Source of the DNA: JAADEM01 sp965371855
GTDB lineage: Bacteria > Bacteroidota > Bacteroidia > Bacteroidales > Marinilabiliaceae
Length of the DNA: 17,099 bases
Reading direction: 5' to 3'
Assembly: GCA_965371855.1 (NCBI GenBank)
Contig: CBDUZZ010000083.1
Location: 1 to 17,099 of the forward strand
Shown here: piece by piece, positions 1 to 6,818 of the stretch
How positions within the stretch are numbered: position 1 is the first letter of the stretch
Layout: every line of letters starts with the position of its first letter
Notes under the pieces: model-generated
What the model was told of the DNA's origin: nothing
What the model saw: the letters and a program-made list of their open reading frames with translations, nothing else
Databases searched by the model: none
Made by a program: the position numbers and the translations under genes

Positions 1-79
1 TTGTAAGTGTTTGGGATGATGGAGAGTAGATTTGATTATAGCCAAGTTGGGTTAATGTTTTTCAATAGTGGTCAGGCGG

Positions 80-136
80 TCTTCGTCCTATCGTCCACGC
101 AATGACGATCCGTGTCATGTTTTCTTGCTGAAACTA
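80..136. repeat. Fragment of the GCAATGACG MITE-like repeat
   Basis: This stretch matches the right half of the repeats at 12455-12610, 13687-13880 and 13918-14079. It has the shared core CTTCGTCCTATCGTCC, then GCAATGACGAT, then GTTTTCTTGCTGAAACTA as the terminal part. No matching left arm (CGTCATTGCGA) is visible upstream, so the copy is 5'-truncated. The rest of 1-343 shows no convincing coding sequence, RNA gene or clear promoter. Confidence 0.7.
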
Positions 137-343
137 AGTATAAAGTTGAGAACAACAAACATTGTAAAAAGATACCTGCTCACCAAGAATTGATTATCAT
201 TATTTTTTGAATTATTAAATCATAGTTTTACATTTATGCCCATCAAAAAATCAGGATAATAAAAAACCAAACCATTCAGCCCCATTTCTCGTTTAAGCCG
301 AAACATGTGGACGGAACAATCACTTTAAGCAACCATAAGAATA

Positions 344-1390
344 ATGCCAGAGAAAATTAAGATACAAGATCTATCAAATAAAGAATGGGGAAAAAATTTA
401 AGTCTCTTTCATTACAGCTTGTTTATATCACCCAAATGGATTGAGGCAGTTGCAGATACTAATCACAAACCTGTTTATCTTGATATTACAATCAATGAAA
501 AAACAGTTGGGAAGATTTCAGGTTTAGTAATTAAAGGAGGAAAAACAAGATCATTTCTATACTTTTATGCAGGTCCGGCATTAATAAAAATAGATCAAGA
601 TATCCATAATAAATGTTTAAATACGATTTTTAAATACGCCAGAAAAAATTCATATTACAAAGTTATAATTGATTCCTACGATAATAAACATTCATTGAAA
701 TATACAAAAAACAAAAACCTCCAAAATAAAAGAGTTGAATATGCTATTCCTTTACATAAAGGGATCAAGAATATTGAGATGAGTAAACGATTCCGCAGGA
801 ATGTCAAAAAAGGAAAAAAGATTAATCCAAAAATTAGTGAATCTCAAGATACAAGGAACATAAGTACCCTAATAGAACTTCTTTCATCCACAAAAAAGAT
901 TAGAATAAGGAAATATAATAAACATTACAATCCTTTTTATCTTAAAAACCTTAATGAGACAACATTAAAAAAACTATTAACATCCGGAATCGCACATCTT
1001 AGATATTCAGTTTCAGATAATTCTATTGATTGTATGGAATTTAACCTTGAAAAAGATGATCGTGCATACATGCTATTGAAAGGAGCAAATGAAAACGGGT
1101 ATAAAAACGGGTTATCATCTTTTTTAAGTTACTACTTAATCAAACAGTACACAAACAATGGCTTCTCATACTACAATCAAGGAGGCAGACCATCAGGAGA
1201 AGATGGCGAAGGCCTTGCCTTATACAAAAAAAGCATGGGGGCTGAAGAGATAACCGTTTATGGCGTAACAACCAATTTCCTGACTTTTCCGCTCATTCTA
1301 TTAAATCCTTTTCTTACCGTAGTACGAAAATTACCTAATAATAATAACCCGGTTGTAAAGTTTCTTAAACGATTTATCTATACTGCATGA
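344..1390 (+). CDS. FemAB-like / GNAT-fold N-acyltransferase
   Basis: A 348-residue protein resembling the FemAB/BioF2-like branch of the GNAT superfamily. This branch includes aminoacyl or acyl transferases acting on peptidoglycan precursors or envelope sugars. The N-terminal part has the typical opening of these proteins (SLFISPKWIEAV, about residues 25-36). A basic segment follows, SKRFRRNVKKGKK (147-159), of the kind preceding the second acyltransferase half. The C-terminal half contains GANENGYKNGLSSFLSYYLI (247-266) and YYNQGGRPSGEDGEGLALYK (276-295), matching the family pattern in which a glycine-rich strand precedes a conserved Lys in the 'glxxfK' position. No signal peptide is seen, so it is probably cytoplasmic or peripheral to the inner membrane. 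The ATG at 344 is the first plausible start, and the gene stands alone. The acyl donor and acceptor cannot be inferred. Family assignment is fairly secure; a specific role in peptidoglycan cross-bridges is not. Confidence 0.72.
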   Translation: MPEKIKIQDLSNKEWGKNLSLFHYSLFISPKWIEAVADTNHKPVYLDITINEKTVGKISGLVIKGGKTRSFLYFYAGPALIKIDQDIHNKCLNTIFKYARKNSYYKVIIDSYDNKHSLKYTKNKNLQNKRVEYAIPLHKGIKNIEMSKRFRRNVKKGKKINPKISESQDTRNISTLIELLSSTKKIRIRKYNKHYNPFYLKNLNETTLKKLLTSGIAHLRYSVSDNSIDCMEFNLEKDDRAYMLLKGANENGYKNGLSSFLSYYLIKQYTNNGFSYYNQGGRPSGEDGEGLALYKKSMGAEEITVYGVTTNFLTFPLILLNPFLTVVRKLPNNNNPVVKFLKRFIYTA

Positions 1391-1531
1391 CGAATGCCTA
1401 AATGGTTAAGTGGTGAACAGTAATTGATAATGAAAGTACATATTATTTCGTAGGGTTATCCTTTAAACCGTTGACCCTTAGAACGGAAACTCCACCGGTG
1501 TTTATTACGATTAACCTATATTGAGTACAGG

Positions 1532-1864
1532 TTACTCATTTAATAATTTCTCTATCTCATTTTTCAAAAATGGTAAATGATTTGTTTTGATAGCCCAAAT
1601 AATACTATCATCTATACTGTCATAAGCGTGAACTATTCTATTTCTAAAATTCACAATTTCACGTGTATTCTGCAATTCAAAATCAGGGTTTTCCTTCGAG
1701 AATTTATTTACAGCTTCTCCAATAATCCCCAATTGTCATTCAACTGCACTTTGCGTCTTCAAATCATTCTGATATTCAATAAAATTTACTTTTAACAAAA
1801 ACTGATTTATTGCATCTATTGAATACAAAATATCGTACAGGTATTTTTTAGCCCGCTCTATCAT
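1532..1864 (-). pseudogene. hepT: HepT-like HEPN toxin with in-frame TGA
   Basis: Read from the ATG at 1864, the frame gives a 110-codon HepT/DUF86-type HEPN protein of normal family length, interrupted by one TGA at codon 43 (1736-1738). The sequence before it (KTQSAVE) and after it (QLGIIGEAVNKF) joins into the usual family pattern 'AVER-L-IIGEA', so the stop replaces an expected Arg (CGA to TGA is one transition). The HEPN RNase motif RX4HXY is intact downstream as RNRIVHAY (R74, H79, Y81 in full-length numbering). The start overlaps the 3' end of the upstream nucleotidyltransferase by 17 nt, the usual arrangement of a MntA-HepT operon. In characterised pairs HepT is an RNase toxin and MntA AMPylates the Tyr of this motif. 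A TTG-initiated 66-residue remnant (1532-1732) would keep the motif but lose the first helices. Most likely a recent pseudogene; sequencing error or stop readthrough are alternatives. Confidence 0.82.
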
Positions 1865-2168
1865 AAAGTAAGACTTTAGAATTTTCAATATCTTTTTTTA
1901 AATATGGATTTTTTAAATTCATATTTGTTATTAAATCAACCTTTCTTGAAAATAATAATTCAAGTTCAGTCCATAATTTCATTATAATTTCACCCTTTTG
2001 TTCCGGCGGTAAATTTTCAACTTCTACAATTAGATCAACATCACTTGTTTCAGCATTAAAATTCCCTTTAACAATGGAACCAAATACAAATAACTTTTTT
2101 ACCTTGTATTTAACACAAAGTGTATTTAATTTTTCAATTTTACTTTCTATTTCCCTGGGTAATTTCAT
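1848..2168 (-). CDS. mntA: MntA-type nucleotidyltransferase antitoxin
   Basis: A 106-residue minimal nucleotidyltransferase (pol-beta fold). The active-site signature is visible: GS at residues 30-31 in FVFGSIVKG, followed 11 residues later by DVD (43-45), the variant of GSX10DXD that binds metal and ATP. A later Asp in KVDLI (about 77-81) fits the third catalytic carboxylate. In characterised HepT/MntA systems this protein is the antitoxin and transfers AMP to a Tyr of the HEPN toxin. It is the first gene of the pair, and its stop overlaps the HepT start by 17 nt, indicating translational coupling. All catalytic residues look intact although the partner toxin is interrupted. A TATTTTTG box on the - strand (2173-2180) lies only 4 nt from the ATG, compatible with a leaderless transcript, but the nearest TTTG is 23 nt further upstream, so this is weak. 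Confidence 0.85.
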   Translation of the reverse strand: MKLPREIESKIEKLNTLCVKYKVKKLFVFGSIVKGNFNAETSDVDLIVEVENLPPEQKGEIIMKLWTELELLFSRKVDLITNMNLKNPYLKKDIENSKVLLYDRAG

Positions 2169-2264
2169 AATTCAAAAATACGATTGTTTTTTCAATTTTG
2201 GTTCAAAAAACAATATTTTCAATAATTTTGGCAATGTGCCAGATTCCAAAACCATTAACAATTA

Positions 2265-2406
2265 ACTTCTAAAATCTTCAATCGCTAATCTTTAATCGTA
2301 AATACCATATAATCATTCTCCTTAATTGAAGATTATAGATTTTTGAGTTTTGATTTGCGATATTATTACTTCTAAAATCTAAAATCGCTATTCTTTAATC
2401 GTAAAT
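2265..2406. repeat. Pair of 39-nt direct repeats
   Basis: Positions 2265-2303 and 2368-2406 are direct repeats, 36 of 39 bases identical. Both begin ACTTCTAAAATCT and end CTTTAATCGTAAAT. Between them a partly inverted related sequence occurs (ATTGAAGATT near 2325-2334). The second copy ends 2 bases beyond the stop codon of the dehydrogenase, so it lies in its 3' untranslated region. No coding potential is seen in the 2169-2408 gap. Confidence 0.7.
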
Positions 2407-2408
2407 CA

Positions 2409-3452
2409 TCAGTCTTTACTATACTCTATCACTGCCTTCATCACTCCATCTTTGTAATTGGCTACCAATTCGTATGCCTTGTCTGCTTCTTCAAGCGTAA
2501 ACCGGTGCGTTACCATTGTTGAAAGATCAACTTTGCCCTGTGCAATGGCATCTATTGCTTTTTGCTCACAGCTATTTTGTCGCCGAACATTTTTTATCGT
2601 CAGCTCTTTTCTGCGCATCTCGTCTGCTCTGAAACTCCACCTGTCAAAATCGGGAATGCCGATAATCAACAGCGTACCACCGGGCTTAAGTATCTTTATA
2701 GCATCATCTATTGCTTCCTGTGAACCACTGGCGTCAAAAGCAACATCGCAGCCATCAGAAAATATATCTTGCGTATATTGAACAACATCCTTCTTATCAG
2801 GATTTACAGCTCCATTTGCTCCTTGCTGACTGGCCATTTCGCAACGATAATCAAGTTTATCAGACACAAAAACTGAATTTACATCGTACATTTTGAGCGA
2901 TTGAAACACACTCATACCAATTGGGCCAAATCCTAATACAGCACAGTTCTTATCTTTCAACTCACCGGCAAGAGTAGCAGCATAAAAACCAATTGAAAAC
3001 GGCTCAACCATCATCCCCTCTTCAAAACTCATACTATCTGGAATAACAAAACAGTTGCGGGCAGGCATCGTAACAAACTCTGTGTTACAACCATCCAATT
3101 GTCCGGGAGCACCAAGGAACTTACCGTTACGACAAGTATGAGGCCTTCCTGCCAGGCACTGGTCACATTTGCCGCAATAAATATTCGGATCTACTGCCAC
3201 CCTGTCGCCGGGCTTAAGATTGGTCACTTCCTCGCCTACCTCTTTTATCACTCCGGCAAACTCATGTCCTAGTATAAACGGGAACTCCACAACTAATGTC
3301 CCAATATTTCCTTCCTTATAGTAGTGCATGTCAGAACCACATACTCCAACTGCTTTAATCTCAATCAGAACCTCATCTGGTCTGTTTATTTCAGGCTTTT
3401 CTACCTCTATCAATGAAATTGTTCTTATTCCGGCTAGTGCTGCTGCTTTCAT
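2409..3452 (-). CDS. Zinc-dependent polyol/sorbitol-type dehydrogenase
   Basis: A 347-residue medium-chain dehydrogenase/reductase of the sorbitol/xylitol/threonine dehydrogenase type, a cytoplasmic enzyme that oxidises a secondary alcohol of a polyol or related compound. Catalytic zinc ligands fit C38 (VGVCGSD), H63-E64 (GHEFAG) and E150 (MVEPFSIG). A structural zinc site is given by C93, C96, C99 and C107 (YCGKCDQC...HTC). The NAD(P) fold shows GFGPIG (174-179), and an acidic residue, D198 at the end of the second strand (VFVSDK), favours NAD over NADP. Length is typical of the family and the chain is complete. The ATG at 3452 is chosen because the preceding leader holds a repeat element shared with the amidase gene, 10 nt before both starts. 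It lies 192 bp downstream of an aldolase on the same strand, suggesting a catabolic pair. The substrate is unknown; sorbitol, xylitol, galactitol phosphate or a threonine-like compound remain possible. Confidence 0.88.
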   Translation of the reverse strand: MKAAALAGIRTISLIEVEKPEINRPDEVLIEIKAVGVCGSDMHYYKEGNIGTLVVEFPFILGHEFAGVIKEVGEEVTNLKPGDRVAVDPNIYCGKCDQCLAGRPHTCRNGKFLGAPGQLDGCNTEFVTMPARNCFVIPDSMSFEEGMMVEPFSIGFYAATLAGELKDKNCAVLGFGPIGMSVFQSLKMYDVNSVFVSDKLDYRCEMASQQGANGAVNPDKKDVVQYTQDIFSDGCDVAFDASGSQEAIDDAIKILKPGGTLLIIGIPDFDRWSFRADEMRRKELTIKNVRRQNSCEQKAIDAIAQGKVDLSTMVTHRFTLEEADKAYELVANYKDGVMKAVIEYSKD

Positions 3453-3462
3453 ATTTGTATTT

Positions 3463-3522
3463 TTTGAACCATATAAGACATATAAGTAAATATAAGTTTT
3501 AACTTATATGCGCTTATGTGGT
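3463..3522 (-). promoter_or_regulatory. Leader element with CTTATRTGG repeats and hairpin (dehydrogenase)
   Basis: On the - strand this leader reads ACCACATAAGC (3522-3512), then a 9-bp perfect hairpin ATATAAGTT/AACTTATAT (3490-3509, read as a palindrome), then three 9-10 nt units beginning CTTAT, ending in GGTTCAAA exactly 10 nt before the ATG. The final unit CTTATATGGT (3477-3468) can pair with the first arm with one mismatch. The 35 nt at 3463-3497 match 11404-11438, upstream of the amidase, at 31 of 35 positions with the same 10-nt distance to the start codon. It may be a cis-acting RNA or operator, or a dispersed repeat; function is inferred only from position. Confidence 0.5.
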
Positions 3523-3571
3523 GTGTTTTATAATCTATGGTAGCCTAATTCACATCATTAACCCACCCCTG

Positions 3572-3587
3572 CCCCTCCCTGGAGGGG
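3572..3587. repeat. Short GC-rich hairpin CCCCTCC/GGAGGGG
   Basis: Seven-base perfect arms with a 2-nt loop lie between the aldolase stop and the dehydrogenase leader. No U-tract follows on the - strand, so it is not a convincing terminator. It resembles a degenerate half of the CCCTCTCC/GGAGAGGG repeat found near 14861-14881. Confidence 0.45.
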
Positions 3588-3644
3588 AATAATCTCTACT
3601 CAAATTAATCAAATAATTAATCACTAACAACTAACCATTAACCA

Positions 3645-4313
3645 CTATTTATTTGTCGTCTCCTGTTTAGAGTATTTTTTCAGATAAAACCTATGCATCA
3701 TCCATGCTTCTATTTTATTTATACTTTTGGCTCCACCAAGGAATTCAGCTTCGATAAATGCCTTACAGGCTTTTTCTAACACCTGACAAACTACAAAAGC
3801 CTCTTCCATATCTCTTCCAACACATACAGCCCCATGGTTGGCCATTAATGCCGCATTGCGTCCTTTCAATGCCTTAATGGTTTTTGTGACGATCTTTTTT
3901 GTCGAAGGCAAAGCATAGTCGGCACACCTGACTGTAGGGCCAATTATTTGTGCCATATCGTCAAGTATAGGTGGCACTTCCCTGCGGGCAGCAGCAACAG
4001 TAGATGCATTCATCTGATGAGTATGAATAACAGCATTGGCATCCTTTCTGGTTTTATATATCTCACAATGAAGTTTAAACTCTGATGATGGTTTTATGTT
4101 ACCCTCATACTTATAGTTATGATAGTTAACTATCACGATATCATTTACTGTCAAGTCTTCATATTTACGCCCGCCAGGAGTTATAACCATAAATGTATCA
4201 TCAACCCTGATACTTACATTTCCCCATGTGCGTGATACCAATCCTTCAGCTATCAGTCGATTACCGGCCTCTATTACCTGAAGGCGCAATTGATCTATCT
4301 GTTTAATATCCAT
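3645..4313 (-). CDS. Class II aldolase/adducin-family protein (fuculose-phosphate aldolase-like)
   Basis: A 222-residue zinc-dependent class II aldolase of the FucA/RhaD/AraD superfamily. Members cleave L-fuculose-1-phosphate or related sugar phosphates to dihydroxyacetone phosphate plus an aldehyde, or epimerise ribulose phosphate. Visible signatures are TWGNVSIR (29-36, substrate phosphate region), SSEFKLH (76-82, with E78 as the likely catalytic acid), the zinc pair H97 and H99 in VIHTHQMN, and the third zinc ligand H160 in MANHGAVCVG. Length matches FucA (about 215 residues). It is the upstream gene of a probable pair with the dehydrogenase; a polyol oxidised to a ketose and, after phosphorylation, cleaved by an aldolase would be a coherent pathway, but no kinase or isomerase is present here. 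FucA, AraD and methylthioribulose dehydratase relatives cannot be separated by eye; the FucA-like group is favoured by size and motifs. Confidence 0.85.
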   Translation of the reverse strand: MDIKQIDQLRLQVIEAGNRLIAEGLVSRTWGNVSIRVDDTFMVITPGGRKYEDLTVNDIVIVNYHNYKYEGNIKPSSEFKLHCEIYKTRKDANAVIHTHQMNASTVAAARREVPPILDDMAQIIGPTVRCADYALPSTKKIVTKTIKALKGRNAALMANHGAVCVGRDMEEAFVVCQVLEKACKAFIEAEFLGGAKSINKIEAWMMHRFYLKKYSKQETTNK

Positions 4314-4358
4314 AGGTTTTATATATAACTAATTAACTTAATTCACCGTTTTGTCACG

Positions 4359-4398
4359 CCTGCCTACGGGCAAGGCAGGATTTTTGCATTCGCAAAAA
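4359..4398. repeat. CCTGCCT/AGGCAGG hairpin and adjacent TTTTTGC/GCAAAAA hairpin
   Basis: CCTGCCT (4359-4365) and AGGCAGG (4373-4379) form 7-bp arms around ACGGGCA. TTTTTGC (4381-4387) and GCAAAAA (4392-4398) form a second hairpin with a 4-nt loop. The first is a variant of the CCTGCCTGC-A-GCAGGCAGG palindrome seen twice inside the repeats at 13768-13786 and 13979-13997. Both lie within about 90 nt upstream of the aldolase start, so they would fall in its leader if the promoter is further upstream. Confidence 0.55.
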
Positions 4399-4430
4399 GT
4401 TACACCAAAACTACTAATTTTATTCTTATA

Positions 4431-4690
4431 TCTCCCCGGGTTAAAACCCAAGGATAACATAGGGTCGTCCTGTTGAGACTTTTATCAATTTCTATTACTT
4501 CGTTGCTTAATGGGTTTAACCCAAACTATGCATTAGAAATACTACTAATATTTCTAATGCATAGCGATAAAGAAATACATACATTTTGGATAAAAACCAA
4601 AATGGTGTATTTCTAAATCGGGGTTAACCCTTACTAAATGCAGATAGTTCGTTATTTCATAACTCCTACTGCATAAGTCGGGTTTAAAAA
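4431..4690. repeat. Structured non-coding region with GGGTT-AACCC palindromes and long hairpins
   Basis: The 630-bp gap 4314-4943 has no convincing gene. Its centre is highly structured. Three palindromes of GGGTT-N-AACCC type occur at 4438-4449, 4512-4522 and 4621-4630. A perfect 15-bp stem (TATGCATTAGAAATA, 4527-4541, with 4549-4563) has a 7-nt loop. A second stem (4571-4589 with 4597-4614) pairs AGAAATAC...CATTTTGG with only one bulge and one mismatch. This could be a REP/MITE-type mobile repeat or a structured transcript; the GGGTTAAAACCC palindromes are suggestive of REP-like repeats. The remaining flanks hold nothing recognisable. Confidence 0.5.
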
Positions 4691-4890
4691 GAGCAATCAT
4701 TACCTATACAAATCAAACCCTGAAGAGTTAATCAAAGGACACTATAAAATTATTATAAAAGGAATATCTTCAGGATAGATTTATTTAATGACACAATTAT
4801 ACAATTATGTATAAAGTTGCCTAATGCCAGTGAATACAAAGGAAGGGAATTCCGCACTGAAATGGAGACAAGTCACTGAGTCTTATTCAA

Positions 4891-4923
4891 AAAAGAAGCT
4901 GTCCTTTTGAGACAGCTTCTTTT
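4891..4923 (-). terminator. Rho-independent terminator of the SusCD operon
   Basis: A perfect 13-bp stem, AAAAGAAGCTGTC (4891-4903) with GACAGCTTCTTTT (4911-4923), has a 7-nt loop. It begins about 20 nt beyond the SusD stop. On the - strand the stem ends in a run of T, as expected for intrinsic termination; the + strand also has a T tract, so it could work both ways. It marks the end of the SusCD transcript and separates it from the aldolase and dehydrogenase genes. Confidence 0.85.
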
Positions 4924-4943
4924 ATATTAATTAATAGATTAAT

Positions 4944-6800
4944 CTATTTAGGTCCTGCTCCATAGTTTGGATTTTGCTTATCAAACCATAATCTTTCAGA
5001 ATTAAGAATAACAGGATCAGGAGTTCCTGTTGTGAATCCCTGATCATTTACAGCATCCACTTTATTCTGATAGTTGATATCATCCTCTGTAGGTGTACCG
5101 ACAACAAAACGACGAGGTACAGCCAATTCAGATCCTGACGCTAGAAATGGTTCCCATGCCAGGTATGAACTTCCTTTCTTTGGAATACCAGAACGACGCA
5201 CCAAAGACCAAATATCACCAGGTGTTGTCATGAAATTAATATACTGCTGGATATAAACTTTTTCCAGAGCATCACCACTAGTTAGATCATAGGCATCTTG
5301 CTGTAATAAAGCAGCAATTTCTCCATCCCTCAACATCGTAGCTCCAGCTTCTGCTTCTGCATCATCAACATAAACCGGATCACCTTCATAATATGGCAAC
5401 TCATTATTTCCAGCCAGCTTATCCATCCTTTGAACAGACAACTCAACGCCTTTATCAAAATAATCCTTGGCAGCCAAAGGTAAATTAGCACCTAACAGAC
5501 TAAACTCTGCTAAATATAAATTGGTTTCTGCTGCACTTCCTAAAACAATATTCAGAGGAGCCACATCGTCATTTAATGTCATATTCCTTCCACCTGGTTT
5601 AGTCGGATAAGTATAATTATAAGTAGTACGCATCAATTTTTCAGAGAACAAAGAGGTTGCAGTATATGTTTTTTCTTTGTCTCCAATCTTCACTCTATAT
5701 AATGTTCCCTGATTAAAATAGATGTCATTAGCAGGATCATTTGTTGCATCCGGAGACAAAGGAGCTCCATGGTAACGAACCCAAGGTTCACCAGGTGCCT
5801 TCCAGCTGTCAAAATCACCATTGCTATCAAAATTAACATGTTCTTCCACATAAGGAGGCAAATCAGTACCTCCATCAATAAAAGCCTGAACCACTTCAGC
5901 ATTAAGGCTATTCTTTTTAAAAATAAATCGTAATCGTGGATCCAAATTTCCCTTCATAAAGTCGACCAGGTTTTTTGATGCATAACCAATCCAGAATCCA
6001 TTACCAGTACCATGGTATAAACTTCCCCTATTGTAAATAAAATCATCATCAGTGGAATTCATATACCCTGCAGGTGATGAAGCAACCGACTCCACAATGG
6101 AAAAAGCTTTTGTTTGATTTGTATTAATCAAACGAGCAGCAATTTTTAATTTCAACAAATTACAGAACTTTGCCCATTTACCATAATCACCTTGATAAAT
6201 CAAGTCTTGACGACCCAATTTAATTTGATCTGTAGAAGAATGCAAAACCGCAATAGCATTGTCCAGTTCATTAATCCATGTATCAAACAACTTCTCCTGA
6301 TTATCTAAAACAGGGGTTAACAAAGGCGGACTCGTATATGGAGCCAAACCTGCTTCTGTATAAACTAAAGAACCGGTATTATCGGTATTTACCATAGCTG
6401 GCTGAATTTGAATAGCAAATGTCATAGCCCTAATAGCTTGATACGTAGCCTTCTTTTCATCGCTCATTTGATCAATTCGATCCCGCACATCCATAGTTTG
6501 AGGAAACAAACCAGTATATATACCTTGCCCACCAGCAGGTCCCATTTCAGTAAAGTTGCCACCATTACCACCTTGCACGGTTGTTACCTGAGTCCAGGGA
6601 TACACATACTGGAAATTGCTATAGAACCAATTTGTATAATCATTACTATACATTTGTTCCATAGCTTTGGTCATTGAGAATCTCAAATCCGGCTCTGCAA
6701 TGGTAGATGGGTCTGAGTTTAACTCGGCAAATTTATCCTTGTCACAACTCACCGCCATCATAAAGATCAGAGCAAATATTATTAAATTTAATCGTTTCAT
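4944..6800 (-). CDS. SusD/RagB-family outer-membrane nutrient-binding lipoprotein
   Basis: A 618-residue SusD-like protein, most similar in style to the SusD-like_2 branch annotated as a nutrient-binding outer-membrane lipoprotein. The N-terminus is a lipoprotein signal: a basic start, a hydrophobic stretch and a lipobox ending MAVSC, with C19 as the lipidated residue. The following DKDKF is rich in acidic residues, as in Bacteroidota surface-export signals. FAELNSDPSTIAEPDL directly after is characteristic of this family, which opens with an 'LN-DP' motif. The chain shows the mainly helical, aromatic-rich composition of SusD proteins, with EFSLLGANLPLAAKDYFDKG (about residues 430-450) resembling the TPR-like helices. 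SusD acts as the hinged lid over the SusC barrel and captures the ligand. It lies 18 bp after SusC, is co-transcribed with it and is followed by a strong terminator. The ligand (glycan, oligosaccharide or peptide) cannot be told from sequence. Confidence 0.92.
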   Translation of the reverse strand: MKRLNLIIFALIFMMAVSCDKDKFAELNSDPSTIAEPDLRFSMTKAMEQMYSNDYTNWFYSNFQYVYPWTQVTTVQGGNGGNFTEMGPAGGQGIYTGLFPQTMDVRDRIDQMSDEKKATYQAIRAMTFAIQIQPAMVNTDNTGSLVYTEAGLAPYTSPPLLTPVLDNQEKLFDTWINELDNAIAVLHSSTDQIKLGRQDLIYQGDYGKWAKFCNLLKLKIAARLINTNQTKAFSIVESVASSPAGYMNSTDDDFIYNRGSLYHGTGNGFWIGYASKNLVDFMKGNLDPRLRFIFKKNSLNAEVVQAFIDGGTDLPPYVEEHVNFDSNGDFDSWKAPGEPWVRYHGAPLSPDATNDPANDIYFNQGTLYRVKIGDKEKTYTATSLFSEKLMRTTYNYTYPTKPGGRNMTLNDDVAPLNIVLGSAAETNLYLAEFSLLGANLPLAAKDYFDKGVELSVQRMDKLAGNNELPYYEGDPVYVDDAEAEAGATMLRDGEIAALLQQDAYDLTSGDALEKVYIQQYINFMTTPGDIWSLVRRSGIPKKGSSYLAWEPFLASGSELAVPRRFVVGTPTEDDINYQNKVDAVNDQGFTTGTPDPVILNSERLWFDKQNPNYGAGPK

Positions 6801-6818
6801 ATTTATTGTTTTTAAATT

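Noticed and set aside
1577..1795. A 72-codon + strand ORF opposite hepT
   Set aside because: It is antisense to the interrupted HEPN gene, and its frame follows from the opposite strand; no family signal is seen.
3572..3587. The CCCCTCC/GGAGGGG hairpin as a terminator for the aldolase
   Set aside because: It lacks a T-tract on the - strand and is GC-rich; it looks like a piece of a dispersed repeat.
4824..4910. A 28-codon + strand ORF (ATG at 4824, TGA at 4908-4910) overlapping the terminator
   Set aside because: Its end lies inside the perfect terminator stem, there is no strong ribosome-binding or promoter signal, and no recognisable motif; most likely chance.
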